Shown: piece after piece, positions 33,668 to 42,984 of the stretch | Position numbering within the stretch: position 1 is the stretch's first letter | How the letters are laid out: every line of letters begins with the position of its first letter | Assembly (NCBI GenBank): GCA_013138975.1 | Contig: WTBR01000034.1 | Coordinates: 29,761 to 93,760, forward strand | Direction of reading: 5' to 3' | Origin: Bacteroidales bacterium | GTDB lineage: Bacteria > Bacteroidota > Bacteroidia > Bacteroidales > UBA12077 | Length of the DNA: 64,000 nucleotides | Translations under genes and position numbers: made by a program | Notes under the pieces: generated by a model | What the model saw: only the letters and a program-made list of their open reading frames with translations | The model's database searches: none | Told to the model about the DNA's origin: nothing

Positions 33668-34843
33668 ATGAATATTCCACGTAAATATTATTTATGGTTG
33701 ATATTGGAAATTGTAATTCTAATAATTGTAGAATATAACAAGCCTCAGAAAATTGATTGGAGTAGAACTTATTCCTCATATGATAATATTCCATTTGGCA
33801 CAAAAGTTTTATTTAACTTGATTCCAGAGATATTCCCCGAGAAGACAGTTAAAAGAATTAATCAAACACTATATGATTATACTAAAGAGAATATAAATGA
33901 TGATTATACATTGATATTTATTGCTGAAAACATTTCCTTTTCCCAGCTCAGTTGTGATATGTTATTAGACTTCGTAAAAAAGGGGAGTGAAGTTTTTATC
34001 TCAGCAAAAAATATATCCAAAATATTAACGGATTCGTTGGACATCGAATTAGAAAAAACGCGTCTAAAAATTATTGATAAATCAGTTAAATTAAAGTTTA
34101 ATAATAAGCTTGCTTTGATTGATACAATATCGAAAATCCCCACAATTGATTTCCAAACAAGCATAAAATTTTTAAAAGACTCGAAGTACAAAGTAAATAT
34201 ATTAGACTCATCAAATAGCAGTATAAACTTTGCAAAGATAGATTATGGACAAGGATCTTTTTTCATTCATACTGAGCCTTTAATTTTTACAAATTATTAT
34301 TTACTTAAAGGATACTCAAAAGATTATTGTGAAGAAGTTTTACGTCAATTAAATGTTCAGAATATTGTTTGGAGTGATTATCCAAATAGTGGATTAAGAA
34401 TGAATTTAAATCCCTTAAGGTATATTTTAAGTTCCGATAGTTTTAGATACGGTTATTATGTTTTAGTGGTTCTAATTATTTTGTATATTGGATTAGCTGG
34501 TCGAAGAATGCAACGATCAATTCCGATTATTGAACCTCATATAAATTCATCTGTTGACTTTATCTATACGATCAGCAACTTGTATTTAAGCAATAAAAAC
34601 AATAAGAAAATTGCACAACATAGAATAAATTATTTTAAGAATTATTTACGAACAAATTTTTTTATTGACTGGAAACTTTCTGAAGATGAAATAATTCAAG
34701 TGATTGGAAAAAAGACAGGAAAAGGAAATGAGAGGGTCGAGTATATATTGAAATACATAAAACGAATTGAATCAACAAAAAACATTAGTCAACAGGAATT
34801 ATTTAAATTAAATAAGGAAATAGACTATTTTATATTAAAATAA
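33668..34843 (+). CDS. DUF4350 domain protein
   Basis: The 391-residue protein has an N-terminal membrane helix (YLWLILEIVILIIVEY), an extracytoplasmic DUF4350 domain resembling GATase-like proteins (NIPFGTKVLFNLIPEIFPE, LLDFVKKGSEVFISAKNIS), a second helix (YYVLVVLIILYIGLAG) after about residue 260, and a cytosolic helical tail. The reaction is unknown; the family nearly always sits beside MoxR and DUF58 genes, as here. The start codon follows the preceding stop directly. Confidence 0.8.
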   Translation: MNIPRKYYLWLILEIVILIIVEYNKPQKIDWSRTYSSYDNIPFGTKVLFNLIPEIFPEKTVKRINQTLYDYTKENINDDYTLIFIAENISFSQLSCDMLLDFVKKGSEVFISAKNISKILTDSLDIELEKTRLKIIDKSVKLKFNNKLALIDTISKIPTIDFQTSIKFLKDSKYKVNILDSSNSSINFAKIDYGQGSFFIHTEPLIFTNYYLLKGYSKDYCEEVLRQLNVQNIVWSDYPNSGLRMNLNPLRYILSSDSFRYGYYVLVVLIILYIGLAGRRMQRSIPIIEPHINSSVDFIYTISNLYLSNKNNKKIAQHRINYFKNYLRTNFFIDWKLSEDEIIQVIGKKTGKGNERVEYILKYIKRIESTKNISQQELFKLNKEIDYFILK

Positions 34844-34844
34844 T

Positions 34845-35822
34845 ATGAGCGAAAAAGATTTTGATTTAAGAATTGATTTAACTGAATTTTCAGAAAAAAT
34901 CAAACAAGTAAAAAATGAAATTAAAAAACTAATAATTGGTCAGGATCAAATGATTGATCAGATTCTAATTTCTTTAATTGCTGATGGTCATATTTTAATA
35001 GAAGGAGTCCCAGGTGTAGCAAAGACACTAACTGCTCGATTGGTCTCTCAAATTATTAATACCGAATTTAAAAGGATACAATTTACTCCGGATTTAATGC
35101 CGGCCGATATAATTGGCACTTCGGTTTATAATGCTCAAAAAGGAAGCTTTGAGTTTAAAAAAGGGCCAATTTTTTCGAACATTGTATTGATTGATGAAAT
35201 TAATAGAGCCCCTGCAAAAACTCAATCAGCATTATTTGAAGTTATGGAGGAACGAAGTATTACAGTAGAAGGAAAAACACACCAACTCACAGAACCATTT
35301 ATTATTATTGGTACTCAAAATCCAATTGAGTATGAAGGTACCTACAGATTACCGGAAGCACAATTAGATAGGTTCTTTTTCAAAATTGATATTAATCTTC
35401 CTAGTTTAGAAGAAGAAATAGAAATACTAAATAAGTATAATTATCAGGATTATAAAGATTTGCTTAAAGATGTAAAACCTTGTTTGAGTACTGAAGAACT
35501 TTTAGGAATAAGAAAACAAATTAATAATATTCATGTTGAAAAAGATTTAATAGAATATATTGCAAAGATTGTTAATGAAACAAGAAACAATCCTGATATT
35601 TTCCTTGGAGCTTCGCCCAGAGCATCATTAGCAATATTAAAGGCCGCAAAGGTATTTTCAGCACTTAATGGGAAGGATTTTATTACACCTGAGGATATTC
35701 AATATGTTGCTATTCCTGCTTTAATTCATAGAATTATTCCAAGTTCAGAAAAAGAAATCGAAGGCATTCAGTCTATTGATATTATTCGATCAATTATTAA
35801 GAAAATAGAAATTCCAAGATAG
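34845..35822 (+). CDS. MoxR-type AAA+ ATPase
   Basis: The 325-residue protein has Walker A GVPGVAKT (residues 54-61), Walker B LIDEINRAP and sensor 1 IIGTQNPIEYEGTYRLPEAQLDRF, all typical of MoxR ATPases. These act as chaperones that load metals or assemble complexes with DUF58 and von Willebrand-type proteins. It starts one base after the DUF4350 stop and overlaps the DUF58 start by one base, so it is firmly in the operon. Confidence 0.95.
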   Translation: MSEKDFDLRIDLTEFSEKIKQVKNEIKKLIIGQDQMIDQILISLIADGHILIEGVPGVAKTLTARLVSQIINTEFKRIQFTPDLMPADIIGTSVYNAQKGSFEFKKGPIFSNIVLIDEINRAPAKTQSALFEVMEERSITVEGKTHQLTEPFIIIGTQNPIEYEGTYRLPEAQLDRFFFKIDINLPSLEEEIEILNKYNYQDYKDLLKDVKPCLSTEELLGIRKQINNIHVEKDLIEYIAKIVNETRNNPDIFLGASPRASLAILKAAKVFSALNGKDFITPEDIQYVAIPALIHRIIPSSEKEIEGIQSIDIIRSIIKKIEIPR

Positions 35823-37147
35823 TGCAAAAAATCAGATCAATATATTTATCCAATAGATTTTATTTATCGCTATTAATAGTAATAGTGTTGTTTATATTTG
35901 GTCACTTTTTTACACTATTTTTATTACTGGCAAAAATTCTATTGGCACTCATTAGTACTTTATTCGCAGTAGAGTGTATTATTCATTTAAATGGAAAATT
36001 TGAGGGAAAACGGGAACTGGCAGATCGGTTTTCAAATGGAGATCCGAACAAAGTCAACCTTATCATTAAGCATAACTATATACTTAAAACTGAAGTAAAG
36101 ATAATTGATGAAATTCCAATCCAGTTTCAAAAAAGAGATTTTGAAATTAAAATCAAATTAGAAAGAGATGAGAATTATAATGATTCTTATTTTTTAACGC
36201 CGGTTGAAAGAGGAGAGTATCATTTTGGAATAATTAACCTTTTTGTTAATGTTTTAATAGGATTAATAAGCTTTAGGTACAAGCTTGGTGAAAATGCAAC
36301 AATTGCTGTATATCCATCTTTTTTTCAGTTAAAGAAGATAGAAATGATTGCTTTCACCAATTCCTTAAATGCAATGGGATATAAGAAAATAAGAAGGATT
36401 GGAAATAATAGGGAGTTTGAGCAAATAAAGGACTACGTTTCTGGTGATGATTATCGAAAAATAAATTGGAAAGCTACGGCAAGGCAAAATAAGTTAATGA
36501 TTAATGAATTTCAAGAAGAGCGTTCGCAAAATATTTTCCAAATAATTGATATGGGACGAACAATGAAGATGCCGTTTGAAGACATGACTTTGCTTGATTA
36601 TTCTATAAATTCAACTTTGGCAATATCTAATATAATTTTAAAAAAACACGATAAAATAGGACTAATAACATACTCGAATAAAGTTCATAGTTTTTTGCCA
36701 GCAGGTAATCGTAAAAATCATATAAATAATATACTTGAAACCTTATACGATCAAAGCACATTATTTAAAGAGTCGAATCTGGAAAAAGTATATACCACAT
36801 TAAGAAAGAACACACAAGGCAGAAGTTTACTCATATTTTATACAAATTTTGAAAGTGTTTTAGGCCTTGAAAGACAGCTTCCAATTCTTAAAAAGCTTGC
36901 TAAGATGCACCTTATTTTGCTTGTTAGTTTTGTAAATACTGAACTAACCGAAATTGTACAAAAGTCCGCAAGTACGATTGAAGATATATATCTTAAAACA
37001 ATTGCTGAAAAGAATATTTTAGAGAAAAATCTATTCATGGAACAGTTAAATCATTTTGGGATATTAAACTTAAGAGTTAAACCAAATGAATTAACCATTA
37101 GTGTTTTAAATAAATATTTGGAGATAAAAAACAGAGGATTAATTTAG
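35822..37147 (+). CDS. DUF58 domain protein
   Basis: The 441-residue protein has a GTG start overlapping the MoxR stop. Two N-terminal membrane helices precede a beta-rich segment and the DUF58 signature: REFEQIKDYVSGDDYRKINWKATARQNKLMINEFQEE. A von Willebrand A-like region follows (IIDMGRTMKMPFEDMTLLDY with a DxGxxM variant of the metal site). DUF58 proteins partner MoxR ATPases. It is the last gene of the cluster. Confidence 0.92.
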   Translation: MQKIRSIYLSNRFYLSLLIVIVLFIFGHFFTLFLLLAKILLALISTLFAVECIIHLNGKFEGKRELADRFSNGDPNKVNLIIKHNYILKTEVKIIDEIPIQFQKRDFEIKIKLERDENYNDSYFLTPVERGEYHFGIINLFVNVLIGLISFRYKLGENATIAVYPSFFQLKKIEMIAFTNSLNAMGYKKIRRIGNNREFEQIKDYVSGDDYRKINWKATARQNKLMINEFQEERSQNIFQIIDMGRTMKMPFEDMTLLDYSINSTLAISNIILKKHDKIGLITYSNKVHSFLPAGNRKNHINNILETLYDQSTLFKESNLEKVYTTLRKNTQGRSLLIFYTNFESVLGLERQLPILKKLAKMHLILLVSFVNTELTEIVQKSASTIEDIYLKTIAEKNILEKNLFMEQLNHFGILNLRVKPNELTISVLNKYLEIKNRGLI

Positions 37148-37224
37148 TTTTTTAATTTTTATTAATGAATTTTGAATTAACTGGTGAAAAATTAACCTCA
37201 ACAATTTCTAAATAACCAAGCAAA

Positions 37225-37638
37225 ATGAGAAAACAAAAACATTTGATTTTAGCAGTTATTGTTCTTTTTATTCTTATTCCTATTGGGTTTTATTCAAAAT
37301 TGTATTCTGGAATTGGACATGAATGGGTAAATAACAAATTAGGCGGTGTTTTTTATGAAATGTTTTGGTGTTTAGTTTTTTTTATTCTTTTGCCGAAATC
37401 AAAACCATTAGGAATTGCTTTTTGGGTGTTCATTATAACCTGCATTTTAGAATTTGCACAATTGCTGGATAATACTTTATTAGAAATTATAAGGTCTAAT
37501 TTTATTGGACGAACCCTTATTGGTAATTCCTTTACATGGAGTGATTTTTTGTATTATTTTATAGGTAGTTTATTTGGATATTTTATACTGAAGTTTTTGA
37601 GAAATTTAGCAAATAAAAAAGTTGTTCCATCATGTTGA
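37225..37638 (+). CDS. DUF2809 family membrane protein
   Basis: The 137-residue protein has four membrane helices with FYEMFWCLVFFILLP, EFAQLLD and GRTLIGNSFTWSDFLYYFIGSLFGY, the pattern of DUF2809. The role is unknown. It lies 77 bp after the MoxR-DUF58 cluster, so it may be read with it. Its stop codon sits inside the loop of the terminator it shares with the convergent gene. Confidence 0.82.
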   Translation: MRKQKHLILAVIVLFILIPIGFYSKLYSGIGHEWVNNKLGGVFYEMFWCLVFFILLPKSKPLGIAFWVFIITCILEFAQLLDNTLLEIIRSNFIGRTLIGNSFTWSDFLYYFIGSLFGYFILKFLRNLANKKVVPSC

Positions 37639-37649
37639 GGAACAACTTT
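37618..37649 (-). terminator. Shared bidirectional terminator
   Basis: AAAGTTGTTCC (37618-37628) pairs with GGAACAACTTT (37639-37649). On the minus strand it is followed by TTTTATTTG, giving a good U-run for the 37666-38394 gene. It overlaps the 3' end of the DUF2809 gene. Confidence 0.78.
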
Positions 37650-37665
37650 AATTTAAGATATTTCT

Positions 37666-38394
37666 TTATTTAATTTTAGAAAGCTTCTTTTTCATCTTTT
37701 CAATTTTCTTTGGAAGGTTTTCTTTCATATCAACATAAAGTTTTTCTGAACCTTCTTTTAATGTTCCCGGAATTTCACTTCTATCTGAAACAATTTGACC
37801 TGCAACAACTTTAATACTAGATTCGCTAATACCTGAAGCACTTAGAGCCATAATTCTTTTTCCCGTTTTATGATATAATGAGATTTTTGCTTTTGCTTTA
37901 CCTCCTGCAGCACCATTTCCAGCAACCATAGCCTTAGGTGCAAGGGTATAGTTAAGTTCAATTACCATAAAAGCATCTGCTTCGGGAAAAATTTCGCTTA
38001 ATTTACTAGTTAGTTTTTTGTATAGTCCTAAATATTGAGAGTAACCTTCATAAGAAAGTCTTTTAGACAACTTTGCTCCTGCACTTTCAGCATATTCGTC
38101 TTTAAAAGAAATAAAATTTTCATTATTAATAATTGTTGCCTCATCCATTAATTCAAAAGGAAACTCTTTTGCTAAATCGGTGTTTAAATAATTTTTAAAT
38201 GCTTCTAATTCTTCAGTAATGTTAAAATCTTGACCCATATAAAGATCGGACATTGTGTTGATAGCGATATCTTCGAAACCTTCTGTTCTAAGACCATCAT
38301 TTGCAGATATTGCTACTACAGCAACTTTATTTACTTGCGCATTTGCATAAAACACAGAAAGTGCTATTGTTAGCACTAATAAAATTTTTCTCAT
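37666..38394 (-). CDS. Exported protein of unknown function
   Basis: The 242-residue protein has a clear signal peptide (MRKILLVLTIALSVFYANAQ). The mature part is mixed alpha/beta with a Gly/Ala-rich turn (VAGNGAAGGKAKAKISLYHK) and a lysine-rich C-terminus. I do not recognise the family. A promoter-like element lies upstream and a terminator downstream, so it is a single-gene unit. There is no T9SS tail, so it is probably periplasmic. Confidence 0.75.
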   Translation of the reverse strand: MRKILLVLTIALSVFYANAQVNKVAVVAISANDGLRTEGFEDIAINTMSDLYMGQDFNITEELEAFKNYLNTDLAKEFPFELMDEATIINNENFISFKDEYAESAGAKLSKRLSYEGYSQYLGLYKKLTSKLSEIFPEADAFMVIELNYTLAPKAMVAGNGAAGGKAKAKISLYHKTGKRIMALSASGISESSIKVVAGQIVSDRSEIPGTLKEGSEKLYVDMKENLPKKIEKMKKKLSKIK

Positions 38395-38434
38395 AGTTTG
38401 TTTTCTTGATTGGTTAATATTAATTGAATACGAT

Positions 38435-38465
38435 CAAAGATAATTTTTTTTTAATCGTAAACAAC
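38435..38465 (-). promoter_or_regulatory. Probable promoter of the exported-protein gene
   Basis: On the minus strand TTG (38463-38465) is followed after 20 bases by TATCTTTG (38435-38442). This fits the Bacteroidota TTG / TAnnTTTG pattern, 41 bases before the start codon. Confidence 0.6.
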
Positions 38466-38486
38466 TTATTTTTTTTATAGGGATTT

Positions 38487-40031
38487 TTATTCTTTGGAAA
38501 TTAGTAACATCGTTCGATCATCATCAAAATATGAGATGTTAAACTTCTTTATGTATGTTTCTTCAAACTGTGTAATATCTAATTTTTTATTCCCCCCTAA
38601 TTCTTGTAATACGCTAATTACCGAGTCGGCTGATAACATTTCTTTTGTTTCGGAATTGTATGTTTCAGTGTAACCATCAGAAAAAAATAAAAGTTTGTCA
38701 AATGGTTCTAATTCTATTTTTAACTGATGATATTTTGTATCTTCAGAAACGCCCAATAACATACCAGTAATATTCAACTGGCTTATAATTTGATCTTTAT
38801 ATTTAAACAGCAGAGGCTTCATGGCTCCGGCAGCAGCAATATAAATAGGTTTTTCTTTATGAATGATGATAATTGAGAGAGTTGTAAATACTTCGGCAAT
38901 TTGCAAATCAATAGAAATTTGTTTGTTCAAATGCTCAATAATTCCTGAGGCTGTTAGTTCTGAAGAAGGAGTATTGTTTAATAAGAAATGGATAGTACTT
39001 CGAATGTATGCAAGATATGCATTTACAAAAAACCAGGCACCCCATTTTTTACCCATCACATCACCAAGAACAATGATTTTAAAATCATTCCTGGGACTGG
39101 ATAGTATTTCATAAAAATCACCTCCCGGAATATGTTCGAATGGTTCATGAATTATTGATATTTGATGATTTTCGAAACTTTGTACTGTTTTACTTTCAAT
39201 TCTTATGGGAGAGTTGTCAACGGCTAGCTTTATTGCGTTAATATATTTTGATTTTACCTCGATTTCACGCGCAATAAGTGCATTAATTTGATGGTAAAAA
39301 AGTTTCTCAGGTAGCGATTTTAAAATAAAATTTCCTATTCCTGTATCAATTTGAGAATTGATTTCATTTATATTGTTTGCAATTAGAATAATTGAAAATG
39401 CAAGATTTGAGGATAATTTGATTTTATTGATATTATATTCGGTTGTTGCATCAAAATCAACAATTATCAACCAGATTTTTAAATTTTCGACAGTTTCATA
39501 CAATTCTTTGCTACTATATACAATTTTTACTTTGGCATAAAGTAACTTGGGTTTTAATTTGAATTTACTGTTTCTTAAGGTACAATAAATGATTATCCCT
39601 TCGCGAAGGTTAATATTGTACTCCATATTACTTTTAAGTAATTCCTTGCGCAGAAAATGTTTTTTAATATGGCTTTTTAGCTTTAAGGCCAGGATTTTTT
39701 TGTCGAAAGGTTTAGTAATGAAATCATCGGCACCGGCATTTAAATTTTTCACCCAAGTACTGCGTTCGTTTGAGCCGGAAAGAAAAAGAAATGGCACATT
39801 TTTATATTCCTGCATTTCTTTGATATTCTTTAATAGCTCATGTCCATCCATTTCCGGCATATATAAATCAGAAATGATTAAATCGAAAATCTTTTTTTGT
39901 GCATATAAAAGTGCTTCATGACCATTTTTTGCTAAAGTTGATTTATAACCTAAAAGATTGGCAATGTGTTCGACAGAATCACGGATAAATCCATCATCAT
40001 CAACAATTAGTATTTGTGGTTGGCGATGCAT
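38487..40031 (-). CDS. Response regulator with PP2C/SpoIIE-type phosphatase output
   Basis: The 514-residue protein has an N-terminal receiver (residues 1-125; Asp55 in LIISDLYMPEMDG). A middle region (about 150-250) looks like a degenerate second receiver, with WLIIVDFDATTE at the place of the phosphoacceptor. The C-terminal PP2C-like SpoIIE domain has GGDFYEIL and VLGDVMGKKWGAW, the Asp metal ligands. Such proteins dephosphorylate anti-sigma factor antagonists in partner-switching pathways; no anti-sigma or antagonist gene is adjacent. GDVMGKKWGAW differs slightly from the usual GDVMGKGWGAW-type loop. Confidence 0.92.
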   Translation of the reverse strand: MHRQPQILIVDDDGFIRDSVEHIANLLGYKSTLAKNGHEALLYAQKKIFDLIISDLYMPEMDGHELLKNIKEMQEYKNVPFLFLSGSNERSTWVKNLNAGADDFITKPFDKKILALKLKSHIKKHFLRKELLKSNMEYNINLREGIIIYCTLRNSKFKLKPKLLYAKVKIVYSSKELYETVENLKIWLIIVDFDATTEYNINKIKLSSNLAFSIILIANNINEINSQIDTGIGNFILKSLPEKLFYHQINALIAREIEVKSKYINAIKLAVDNSPIRIESKTVQSFENHQISIIHEPFEHIPGGDFYEILSSPRNDFKIIVLGDVMGKKWGAWFFVNAYLAYIRSTIHFLLNNTPSSELTASGIIEHLNKQISIDLQIAEVFTTLSIIIIHKEKPIYIAAAGAMKPLLFKYKDQIISQLNITGMLLGVSEDTKYHQLKIELEPFDKLLFFSDGYTETYNSETKEMLSADSVISVLQELGGNKKLDITQFEETYIKKFNISYFDDDRTMLLISKE

Positions 40032-40150
40032 ACAACTATTATATATTTTAATCTAATTTAACCTATTATAACAGCTATGTCAAGTTTAATTTGTAAAAGG
40101 ATTGAATATTACTTTCAATGAAGGTAAAGGTTTTTCAGTTAAAGAAATTT

Positions 40151-40528
40151 TTATTTATTGCATACCGCCGTAGCTTCAATTTCAATAAGGCAAGCAAAAT
40201 GTAAATCCCGGGTTGGAACAATGCTTCTAACGGGTTTGTGTTCTTCGAAAAACATGCTGTATCGTTCGTTTACTTTATCCCAAAGCTTTATGTTCGAAAT
40301 GTACACCCGCATTTGAATTATTTGCTTTTTTGAGCTTCCTGCTTCGGTTAGGATTAGTTCTACATTTTTTAAAGCTAAATCGGTTTGTTCTTCTATGGTT
40401 TTTGGGATTACTTTTGTAAGCGGATCAATTGGAAGTTGCCCCGATAAATATAAAACTCCATTGTGTTTGATACATTGTGAATAATGGCCATTGCTTTTTG
40501 GCATATTTGGTGTTTGAATAGATTCCAT
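40151..40528 (-). CDS. RidA/YjgF-family enamine/imine deaminase
   Basis: The 125-residue protein shows the family fold: GHYSQCIKHNGVLYLSGQLPIDP, then VRVYISNIKLWDKVNERY-like residues and KPVRSIVPTRDLHFACLIEIEATA. The Arg in PVRSIV matches the substrate-carboxylate Arg of RidA, and Glu in IEIEATA is the conserved acidic residue. RidA removes reactive 2-aminoacrylate-type enamines from PLP enzymes. LHFA replaces the usual Leu-Pro of the loop. It is probably monocistronic. Confidence 0.88.
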   Translation of the reverse strand: MESIQTPNMPKSNGHYSQCIKHNGVLYLSGQLPIDPLTKVIPKTIEEQTDLALKNVELILTEAGSSKKQIIQMRVYISNIKLWDKVNERYSMFFEEHKPVRSIVPTRDLHFACLIEIEATAVCNK

Positions 40529-40739
40529 TTAAAAATTTGTTTAAAAATTAAAATTCCTGTAAATACTTAATATTCGAAATAATATTTTCATTTGTTTAAA
40601 TATTAAGTAATTATCCATGCCATGGTTTTTGAATATATTTTCTTGATTCTTGATACTTTTATCTTGAATCTTTTCGTCATAAAAGCACTTAATTCGCATA
40701 TTTACAGCTCACCATATAGAAAATTAATCTGAGCTAAAA

Positions 40740-41225
40740 TCAGTAGTATTTACCTGTTTCCAAATCTCTATTAATTTCGGTATGATTTTTTACAATGCCA
40801 TGCATGGCAATAAAAACACCCTTTTCCATAAGATTAGCCGTTGCAATGGCACAACCTAAATTTGTTGCAGCATCCGAATTATTGAATCTTTCAGGTCGCA
40901 TGGCTCCGGTAATAACTATTAATTTATCTTTTACTTGCTCGTTAAGATAATTGGCCGTTTCCATCATTGTATCGGTGCCATGAGTAACAATAAACTTTGA
41001 ACCTGTCTGATGATTTATTAAATCGGCAAGTTTTTGCCTGTCCCTGTCGTCAATTTCAAGGCTATCTTTCTGGCATGAAGTGATTACATTATACTCAAAC
41101 GTTGGATCAAGTTTTTCTAAAATGCGATTTGTTGCCGGTTCACCAAATTCAAAGGCCCAGCCTTTTGTTGTATGAGGATAATCTTTGTCGATTGTTCCCC
41201 CGGTTTGTATAAATGTTATTTTCAT
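40740..41225 (-). CDS. Short asparaginase-domain protein
   Basis: At 161 residues this corresponds only to the N-terminal domain of type I/II asparaginases (about 330 residues). IQTGGTIDKDYP holds the first catalytic Thr, and IVTHGTDTMMETANYL the second Thr-Asp pair. VITGAMRPERFNNSDAATNLGCAIA is also present. The frame ends cleanly with TGA and no downstream homologous sequence follows, so it looks like a genuine short family rather than a truncation. The activity may differ from asparagine hydrolysis. Confidence 0.8.
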   Translation of the reverse strand: MKITFIQTGGTIDKDYPHTTKGWAFEFGEPATNRILEKLDPTFEYNVITSCQKDSLEIDDRDRQKLADLINHQTGSKFIVTHGTDTMMETANYLNEQVKDKLIVITGAMRPERFNNSDAATNLGCAIATANLMEKGVFIAMHGIVKNHTEINRDLETGKYY

Positions 41226-41466
41226 GCTTTTCTTTTAAGAGCGTGAATATTGGAATAATTTCATTTAGTCACAATATTTATTGCAATTTCTTTATTTCTT
41301 GATAAAATTTTGAAGTTAGGAAAATTATCGTAAGATTGCAAAATTTTGAGATTAATGATCTTTCAAGCTCTCTGTTTCACTTATTTAGCAAAATGCTAAA
41401 CTGGAACAAAATAGAAAAAGTAATGTTACAGTTCACGAATAAAAATTAAGGAGTACTTCCATTAGT

Positions 41467-42795
41467 ATGAAAAAAATTACAAAAATTGCTTCAAGCTTTT
41501 TAAATGTTGATTTTCCTGAAAATATCCTTTCTGAATATAGTCAAGATGAACTGCATAGGATTAAAATAGTAAATTATTTGTGTGTCATTTCAATTTTTTA
41601 CATGCTATTATATGTAGGCATATACAGTATTCTGGATGTTAATTTATTTTCTCCGGCAATTATTTTTATTTTGCTAAATTCACTTTTAACCATTGGTGTT
41701 ATTTTTATTAATAAAAAAGGTTTTTATAATACAGCAAAAATATTACTAGCCATTTTTACTCCTTTTTACATGACTGTTGTGGCTGCATATCTTTTTGATA
41801 AAAGTCCCGGTTTTCATGTATATCTATTACTAGCATGTACAATTCCGGTTTTCATATGGTCAGTAAAACAAAAGGGATACTTAATTTTTTTCATAACAAT
41901 ATATTTTATATTATACTTAATATTAGAGTTCTTTGGATCTCCATTTAAGCCTCAAATTATTATTCCCGATAAGTTTATTCCATTTTTTTATAGCTCTAAT
42001 ATTATGTTCTGTTTTATGGGAATGGGAGTTGCTATTGGATTTTACCAGTGGTTTATAAACATAAAAGAAAAACAACTTATAAAACAAGCCGACGAATTAA
42101 GAACCTCTCAAAAACATAAGGATATTGTGTATTCGATTATTGCTCATGATTTAAAAGGGCCTATTGGTAGTATTGTTGGATTAACAGATTATTTCTTAAA
42201 CGAAAATGAGGATTTTGATGAGTCTAATCTGAAACTATCAATCGGGCGCATGAATGAAACATCGGATTCTTTGCATACTTTACTGGAAAATTTATTGGAT
42301 TGGTCGAAAATGCAGTCGGGTAAATTAGAACAAAATAAAAATGATTTTAATATTAGAAAAACGGCAAAAGAAGCCATTCGATTGTATCATGAACTTTCTG
42401 AAGAGAAGGATTTGACGATAGAAGTGGATATAGATTCAAATATAAAGGGAAATGCCGATAATTATATGATTTCCACGGTATTTCGGAATTTGATTTCGAA
42501 TGCAATAAAATTCACACCTAAGAAAGGCAGCATTTTAGTAAGTGCAATAACAAAACATGATGAAGTTGAAATCTGTGTTTCTGATTCGGGTGTAGGAATG
42601 CCTGAATTTGATACTGAGAATTTGTTTGATATTCAGAAAACCTTCGATAATCCGTTAGTTTCAGCGGATAAAGGCAGCGGTTTAGGATTACTATTATGCA
42701 AAGACTTTATAGAAAGTAATGAGGGTAAAATTTGGGTTAAGAGTGAAACAGGGAAAGGATGTAAATTTTATTTTACCTTAAAGTTAGCAAGTTAG
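41467..42795 (+). CDS. Membrane sensor histidine kinase
   Basis: The 442-residue protein has about six membrane helices in residues 35-200 (YLCVISIFYMLLYVGIYSIL and following). It then has a HisKA domain with His227 in SIIAHDLKGPIGSIVG and an ATPase domain (NLISNAIKFTP, GSGLGLLLCKDFIE). It lacks a PAS or receiver domain. IAHDLKGPI is common in Bacteroidota kinases. No response regulator is adjacent, so it is an orphan kinase, convergent with a DUF418 gene. Confidence 0.9.
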   Translation: MKKITKIASSFLNVDFPENILSEYSQDELHRIKIVNYLCVISIFYMLLYVGIYSILDVNLFSPAIIFILLNSLLTIGVIFINKKGFYNTAKILLAIFTPFYMTVVAAYLFDKSPGFHVYLLLACTIPVFIWSVKQKGYLIFFITIYFILYLILEFFGSPFKPQIIIPDKFIPFFYSSNIMFCFMGMGVAIGFYQWFINIKEKQLIKQADELRTSQKHKDIVYSIIAHDLKGPIGSIVGLTDYFLNENEDFDESNLKLSIGRMNETSDSLHTLLENLLDWSKMQSGKLEQNKNDFNIRKTAKEAIRLYHELSEEKDLTIEVDIDSNIKGNADNYMISTVFRNLISNAIKFTPKKGSILVSAITKHDEVEICVSDSGVGMPEFDTENLFDIQKTFDNPLVSADKGSGLGLLLCKDFIESNEGKIWVKSETGKGCKFYFTLKLAS

Positions 42796-42984
42796 AATTC
42801 ATACTCTGAAAGCTATCATTTTTCTGCTATAAGCAAGATTCCCATTTTCTTTATAGGCTTTTTCACGATTTCTTTGCGACAAAGTCTCCGATAACTTAAT
42901 GCTGGGTTTATTATAATCTCGTTTGCTTAATTCCAGAGCATGTCTTCCCTTATCATATCCAATAAATAAAATTCGTACTGGTTT

